NCBI RefSeq assembly: GCF_018474015.1
Contig: NZ_JAHCSG010000006.1
Location: 143,232-207,231, forward strand
Direction: 5' to 3'
DNA: 64,000 bases
Source: Williamsia sp. CHRR-6
GTDB taxonomy: Bacteria; Actinomycetota; Actinomycetes; Mycobacteriales; Mycobacteriaceae
The position numbers and the translations under genes were made by a program. This document shows positions 60,177-64,000 of the stretch, in pieces (the first letter of the stretch is position 1; each line of letters starts with the position of its first letter). The notes below the pieces were generated by a model that did no database searches, was not told where the DNA came from, and was given only the letters and a program-made list of their open reading frames with translations.

Positions 60177-60718
60177 GCCAACTGCACCTCGAGGTGGGCG
60201 TTCACCGACGCAGCGATGGAACCCAGCAGACCCGCGCGGTAGCCATCGGAGTCGATGGCCAGTGCGGTACTCGCCGACTTCGCTTCGGACAGGCGCGCCC
60301 GCAGTGTCTCGACCGTGGGGGTCGGCGGGGCAGCGGGTTGTGCGCTCGAAGACCCCCCAGGGGTGGTGGGCGGCGATGTGCGCGACGCCGGGGCCGCGAG
60401 CCCTGAAGCCGTGCCCGGTCGCGCGAGTCTTGGTGCCAGGCGCGCGATCTCGTCGTCTAATGCGCGGGCGTGCGCGTCGCGCTCGTTCGCGATGACCAGC
60501 AGTGCAGCCGCGCGATCGGGTACGCGTGTGCTCAGGGTGCGGGCGAGTTCGGCCTCGGCGGAGGCGGCTTGTGCCAGCGGGGACAGTCGGCGCGCCACGA
60601 TGGTGTCGGCATCGATTCCTTGCCCCGATGAGCAGGCGGCGGTGGCCGGGACCGTGGCGACGGCGGCGGCAACGGCGGCGTAACGCATCACGGTGCGACG
60701 CGACACCTCCGACGCCAT
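60173..60718 (-). CDS. Putative Tat-exported lipoprotein, ferritin-like partner
   Basis: A 181-residue protein. Its N terminus has a twin-arginine motif SRRTVMRY, a hydrophobic stretch and a possible lipidation Cys in VPATAACSSG, so it is probably exported by Tat and membrane-attached. The remainder is helical and Ala/Arg-rich (AEAELARTLS; ANERDAHARALDDEIARL) with a Pro/Ser linker. The function is unknown. It precedes and overlaps the DUF4439 gene, a pair conserved upstream of rimP in mycobacteria. Confidence 0.78.
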   Translation of the reverse strand: MASEVSRRTVMRYAAVAAAVATVPATAACSSGQGIDADTIVARRLSPLAQAASAEAELARTLSTRVPDRAAALLVIANERDAHARALDDEIARLAPRLARPGTASGLAAPASRTSPPTTPGGSSSAQPAAPPTPTVETLRARLSEAKSASTALAIDSDGYRAGLLGSIAASVNAHLEVQLA

Positions 60719-60878
60719 GATCGACGGCGTGAGGTGGGAGTCGACTCGGCCCGTGCGCGGTGACGACTGAAGGTTCACAGCCGCCCATCCTGCCAGCCTC
60801 GGCCGGACCCGCACGTCGGGGCGCGTGCTGACATCGGCGTCGCCTCCCGGATGGGTCAGGGGGGCGACGAAGGCGGGG

Positions 60879-60884
60879 TAGACT
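60879..60884 (+). promoter_or_regulatory. Candidate -10 box for rimP-nusA
   Basis: TAGACT lies 78 bases before the rimP ATG. No -35 is clear. The surrounding 60719-60962 gap, shared with the divergent lipoprotein gene, has no other feature that I can support. Confidence 0.35.
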
Positions 60885-60962
60885 GCACCCTCACGCAGCA
60901 CCCGACGACCGCGGCCGCAGCAGTCGAGTTCGGTTGGGACAACTACAGACGAGGAGGTCGGC

Positions 60963-61571
60963 ATGTCCGATGACAGTGACCGGGTCGCCACCTCCGTCCG
61001 TTCACTCATCGCCTCGGCCGGGCTCGATCTCGAGGATGTCGTGGTCATGCGCAACGGCGACCGCAGCGTGATCCGTGTCGTCGTGGACTCCGATTCCGGT
61101 ACCGAACTCGATCAGCTGGCCGAGTTGTCGCGAGCGGTGTCCGACGTCCTCGACGCCGACCCGGCACCGGTTCTCGGTGGTCTGGCCTACACCCTGGAGA
61201 TCACCTCACCCGGTGTCGACCGTCCGCTGACCGCGCCTCGCCACTGGCGGCGGGCCCAGGGGCGCAAGGTGATCGTGGAGATGCTCGAAGAACGCGAACC
61301 ACTGGCAGGTCGGGTCGGTCGGCTCGGTGCCGATGAGGCGACGGTGGAGCTGGTGTTGGGAGCACGCGGCCGCCCGCACATCCGGACCGTCGCCCTCGAT
61401 CGGGTGCAGCGAGCGGTGGTCCAAGTCGACTTCAGCGGACCGACCGCCGCTGAACGCGAGCTGTGTGGACTTCCCGCAGCCGGGGCACCGCCGCCGCCGC
61501 GCGACCTCACCGACCTGCGCGAGGTGACCGATCACCCGCGCGACCCCAGCCCTGACGACCACCGTGCCTGA
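60963..61571 (+). CDS. rimP: Ribosome maturation factor RimP
   Basis: A 202-residue RimP, required for 30S maturation. The N-terminal domain includes LEDVVVMRNGDRSVIRVVVD and the conserved AYTLEITSPGVDRPLTAPRH; the C-terminal SH3-like domain ends near VQVDFSG. A Pro/Asp-rich tail is lineage-specific. The ATG has GAGGAGG (60951-60957) five bases upstream. It opens the conserved rimP-nusA-ylxR-infB order. Confidence 0.95.
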   Translation: MSDDSDRVATSVRSLIASAGLDLEDVVVMRNGDRSVIRVVVDSDSGTELDQLAELSRAVSDVLDADPAPVLGGLAYTLEITSPGVDRPLTAPRHWRRAQGRKVIVEMLEEREPLAGRVGRLGADEATVELVLGARGRPHIRTVALDRVQRAVVQVDFSGPTAAERELCGLPAAGAPPPPRDLTDLREVTDHPRDPSPDDHRA

Positions 61572-61666
61572 CGACCAACTCGCCTGACGACCAACTCGCC
61601 CGAGCAGACCACCTCTGACGCCGCTCCCGCACGGCGTCGCGCATCGTCCACGTCGAGAGGAACGAC

Positions 61667-62680
61667 ATGAACATCGACATAACCGCCCTGCGAATGATCG
61701 AGGCGGACAAGGGGATCCCGATCGAGACGGTGATCACCGCCATCGAGACCGCACTGTTGACGGCCTACCGACACACCGAGGACCACTCCGCGCACGCGCG
61801 GGTGGACGTGAACCGCAAGTCCGGTGAGGTGCGGGTGATGGCACAGACCCTCGACGAGTACGGCGAGGTGATCTCGGAGTGGGATGACACACCTGAGGGT
61901 TTCGGCCGGATCGCTGCCACCACCGCCCGCCAGGTCATCCTGCAGCGGCTGCGCGACGCCGAGAACGAGCGCAGCTTCGGTGAGTACGTCACCCACGAGG
62001 GCGAGATCGTCGGTGGCGTGGTGCAGCAGGACGCTCGCGCCAACGCTCGAGGGCTGGTCATCGTGCACATCGGCAGCGAGACCGCGGGTACCGAAGGGGT
62101 GCTGCCTGCGGCCGAGCAGGTTCCCGGTGAGACGTACCGTCACGGCGACCGCATCAAGTGCTACGTCGTCGGGGTGCTCCGTGGCTCCCGGGGACCGCAG
62201 ATCACACTGTCGCGAACGCATCCCAACCTGGTGCGCAAGCTGTTCTCGCTGGAGGTGCCCGAGATCTCGCAGGGCGCGGTGGAGATCGTCGCGGTTGCCC
62301 GAGAGGCCGGGCATCGGTCCAAGATCGCGGTGCACACCTCGGTGGGTGGCCTCAACGCGAAGGGCGCCTGCATCGGCCCGATGGGCCAACGCGTGCGCAA
62401 CGTGATGCGCGAGCTCGGTGACGAGAAGATCGACATCATCGACTATGACGAGGACCCCGCCGTGTTCGTGGGCAACGCGTTGTCGCCTTCGAAGGTCGTT
62501 TCGGTGACCGTGGTCGACCCGGTGGCCAAGGCGGCCCGCGTGGTGGTCCCCGACTATCAGCTGTCACTGGCCATCGGCAAGGAAGGCCAGAACGCACGCC
62601 TGGCGGCCCGCCTCACCGGCTGGCGGATCGACATCCGATCCGACGCCGAGGCCCCTGGGGACCCGAGCGAGGAATCATGA
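61667..62680 (+). CDS. nusA: Transcription termination/antitermination factor NusA
   Basis: A 337-residue NusA, short as usual for actinobacteria because the acidic C-terminal repeats of E. coli are missing. An N-terminal RNA-polymerase-binding domain ([20 protein letters not shown]) is followed by S1 ([20 protein letters not shown]) and two KH domains ([34 protein letters not shown]). It modulates pausing, termination and rRNA antitermination. A GAGAGGAA site precedes the ATG. Confidence 0.97.
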   Translation: MNIDITALRMIEADKGIPIETVITAIETALLTAYRHTEDHSAHARVDVNRKSGEVRVMAQTLDEYGEVISEWDDTPEGFGRIAATTARQVILQRLRDAENERSFGEYVTHEGEIVGGVVQQDARANARGLVIVHIGSETAGTEGVLPAAEQVPGETYRHGDRIKCYVVGVLRGSRGPQITLSRTHPNLVRKLFSLEVPEISQGAVEIVAVAREAGHRSKIAVHTSVGGLNAKGACIGPMGQRVRNVMRELGDEKIDIIDYDEDPAVFVGNALSPSKVVSVTVVDPVAKAARVVVPDYQLSLAIGKEGQNARLAARLTGWRIDIRSDAEAPGDPSEES

Positions 62681-62763
62681 TCGTGCGAGTCCGCACCCGG
62701 CGTGCAGGTTGCCTGTTCGTAGCGGCGTGTCGGGCGCGACGCGATCAGATTTGCGGTGGGCGG

Positions 62764-62769
62764 TAGACT
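62764..62769 (+). promoter_or_regulatory. Candidate -10 box of ylxR
   Basis: TAGACT lies five bases before GTG 62775, suggesting a leaderless ylxR transcript inside the nusA-infB operon. Confidence 0.4.
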
Positions 62770-62774
62770 TCCCT

Positions 62775-63086
62775 GTGGTCGAGCAAGCGCTGGTGAAGGC
62801 CGGTCCCGTGCGGACATGTATCGGATGTCGCCAGCGCGAATCGGCTGCCCACCTCATCCGGTGGGTGGCCGTGCAGAATCAGGGTGGGATGGACGTGATC
62901 GTCGATCCCACGTCGACCATGTCGGGACGAGGCGCCTGGCTGCATCGCAACGCGGACTGTCTGCGTCTGGCGCTGCGGAGACGCGCTTTCGGTCCGGCAC
63001 TGAAGGTGCCTGCTCTGGTGGTCGACGCCGCTGCCCTCGGACGACAGTTCGAAGCGGTGGTCGACCCTGAGCAGGGGCAGACATGA
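62775..63086 (+). CDS. ylxR: YlxR family RNA-binding/nucleoid protein
   Basis: A 103-residue YlxR (DUF448) protein. The signature [12 protein letters not shown] and later [20 protein letters not shown] are intact. In B. subtilis YlxR is a nucleoid-associated regulator; in Streptococcus the fold suggests RNA binding. GTG 62775 is chosen from the upstream -10; the frame is open further upstream to 62709, and GTG 62796 is also possible. It lies between nusA and infB as in most Gram-positives. Confidence 0.9.
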   Translation: MVEQALVKAGPVRTCIGCRQRESAAHLIRWVAVQNQGGMDVIVDPTSTMSGRGAWLHRNADCLRLALRRRAFGPALKVPALVVDAAALGRQFEAVVDPEQGQT

Positions 63087-63256
63087 TCTCGACCCGCGTC
63101 ACGGCCGTCGCCGTGCCGCACCGGTGGGGAAGCGAGAGCCGGTCGCGCAATCGCGATCGGTGGAGCGCCGGCGACGACAGCCGTCGGCAGGACAGGTAGC
63201 AGAAGACATGAGCACACCGTGAAGTACCCACGATGAGCACGTTTCGGACGTAATCC

Positions 63257-63286
63257 GAGGTCGTAGCGGGAAGCCCGCTCGACCTC
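63257..63286 (+). ncRNA. Strong stem-loop in the infB leader
   Basis: GAGGTCG (63257-63263) and AGCGGG (63265-63270) pair with CCCGCT (63274-63279) and CGACCTC (63280-63286), with one bulged T and an AAG loop. It ends six bases before the GAGGAG ribosome site of infB, so it could influence translation. The rest of the 63087-63302 gap has no gene. Confidence 0.55.
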
Positions 63287-63302
63287 ACAAGTGAGGAGAG
63301 CA

Positions 63303-64000
63303 GTGGCAGGCAAGGCCCGCGTGCACGAGTTGGCGAAAGAACTCGGTGTCACAAGCAAGGAAGTCCTCGCTCGACTGAGCGATCAGGGCGAGTTCGTCAA
63401 ATCGGCGTCGTCGACGGTGGAGGCTCCCGTCGCCCGTCGCCTCCGAGAATCGTTCGCCGGTTCCACATCCACAGCGGCCCCGGCCGCTCCGGCGGGTGCT
63501 CCGGCCACGCCCGGCCCCCGCAACAAGCCCGCGCCGACGCCGGGTCGGTCGGCCAAGCCGGCAGCCCCGGCTCCCACGCCGGCCCCGGCTCCCACGCCGG
63601 CACCTGCACCGGCGGCAGCGGCCCCGACTCCGGCGCCCGCAGCCCCTGCTGCTCCGGCTCCGGCAGCACCCGCCGCACCGGCTCCGCGTCCCGCGGCTCC
63701 TGCGGCGTCGGCGTCGGTACCGGCAGCGCCGGCACGTCCCGGTGGTCCCAAGCCAGGTCCGCGTACCCCGCGCGTCGGCAACAACCCGTATTCCTCGGCC
63801 CCGACCCCCGCACCGCGGCCGCCTGCGGCTCGACCGGGGGCCGGACAGCCTCCGGCCCGTCCCGGCGCCCGACCCGCCGCCGCCATGGCCGACGGCGCGT
63901 TGGGCCACGACCACGTCGACGCCGTCCTCGACGTGCTGGCGAAAATCCCCTCGGCCACCGCACCAGAACTACGCGACCTCGCCGACACCCACCTCGCCGA
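63303..64000 (+). CDS. infB: Translation initiation factor IF-2, N-terminal part (runs off the window; 3' part anomalous)
   Basis: The first 50 residues are typical actinobacterial IF2: [20 protein letters not shown], then [20 protein letters not shown] and RRLRESF. A long Ala/Pro-rich linker with [12 protein letters not shown] follows, as in mycobacterial IF2. IF2 delivers initiator tRNA to the 30S subunit; its GTPase domain would lie beyond the window. From about 63,870-63,885 the same frame continues into a sequence that does not look like the IF2 linker (see the separate entry), so the gene may be interrupted or the assembly chimeric. The GTG has a GAGGAG site four bases upstream. Confidence 0.85.
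   Translation, partial: MAGKARVHELAKELGVTSKEVLARLSDQGEFVKSASSTVEAPVARRLRESFAGSTSTAAPAAPAGAPATPGPRNKPAPTPGRSAKPAAPAPTPAPAPTPAPAPAAAAPTPAPAAPAAPAPAAPAAPAPRPAAPAASASVPAAPARPGGPKPGPRTPRVGNNPYSSAPTPAPRPPAARPGAGQPPARPGARPAAAMADGALGHDHVDAVLDVLAKIPSATAPELRDLADTHLA
63876..64000 (+). other. DUF222/13E12-like segment fused in frame to infB (partial)
   Basis: After GARPAA the frame reads [19 protein letters not shown], then [20 protein letters not shown] up to the window edge. From memory of the family this resembles the core of DUF222 (13E12 repeat family) proteins, usually joined to an HNH nuclease domain and present in many copies in Gordonia and mycobacterial genomes. It lacks the Gly/Arg/Pro bias of an IF2 linker and uses more A-ending codons (aaa, cca, gaa, cta). 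The boundary lies in a GCC repeat (around 63,874-63,884). Confidence 0.6.

Overview
The window is high-GC actinobacterial chromosome, most likely from the order Mycobacteriales and closest in flavour to Gordonia or a near relative. The evidence is gene order (amtB-glnK-glnD-ffh; rpsP-KH-rimM-trmD; lepB-rnhB-DUF2469-yraN-comM-dprA; rpsB-tsf-pyrH-frr-cdsA; dxr-rip1-ispG; rimP-nusA-ylxR-infB), mycothione reductase, an EfpA-type exporter, GlnR- and IdeR-like operators, and many start codons only a few bases downstream of a TAnnnT -10 box. It is almost entirely core housekeeping sequence. I see no prophage, insertion sequence, CRISPR array, tRNA or rRNA.

Layout: 1-2.4 kb holds the end of kdpD, kdpE, an OsmC-like protein and acylphosphatase, followed by a 25-bp tandem repeat. 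2.4-15 kb holds smc, ftsY, the nitrogen cluster amtB-glnK-glnD (with a GlnR-type operator), ffh and an amidohydrolase. 15-20.6 kb is a translation and secretion block: rpsP, KH protein, rimM, trmD, an unknown membrane protein, rplS, lepB, rnhB and DUF2469. 20.7-27.7 kb holds DNA processing (yraN, comM, dprA), a saccharopine-dehydrogenase-like gene, an iron-regulated siderophore reductase, xerC and a reverse-strand M23 peptidase. 28-34.3 kb holds rpsB, tsf, pyrH, frr, cdsA, a LapA-domain protein, rlmN and DUF2631. 34.4-39 kb has a PuuE-like polysaccharide deacetylase translationally overlapped with dxr, then rip1 and ispG. 39-50 kb carries GNAT enzymes, a penicillin-binding protein, map, cobQ, two alpha/beta hydrolases, mycothione reductase and mqo. 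50-55.5 kb is a cobalamin/siroheme block (chelatase, cobO, cobB, cobA/cysG). 55.6-64 kb holds an MFS exporter, yaaA, proS, a ferritin-like protein with a Tat lipoprotein, then rimP, nusA, ylxR and the start of infB.

The most unusual point is at the right edge. The infB reading frame runs normally through its Ala/Pro-rich linker and then, near 63,870-63,885, continues in frame into a segment that looks like the core of DUF222/13E12-family (HNH-endonuclease-associated) proteins, not IF2. This is either an insertion/recombination of a multicopy element or an assembly chimera.

Regulatory structure is also informative. Three ribosomal-protein operons (rpsP, rplS, rpsB) share a CGATTTC element in the -35 region and have long leaders with strong hairpins. 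At least ten genes have a -10-like hexamer exactly six bases before the start codon, implying leaderless mRNAs. A terminator-like hairpin lies inside the first codons of glnD. Strong hairpins follow smc, rpsB and tsf.
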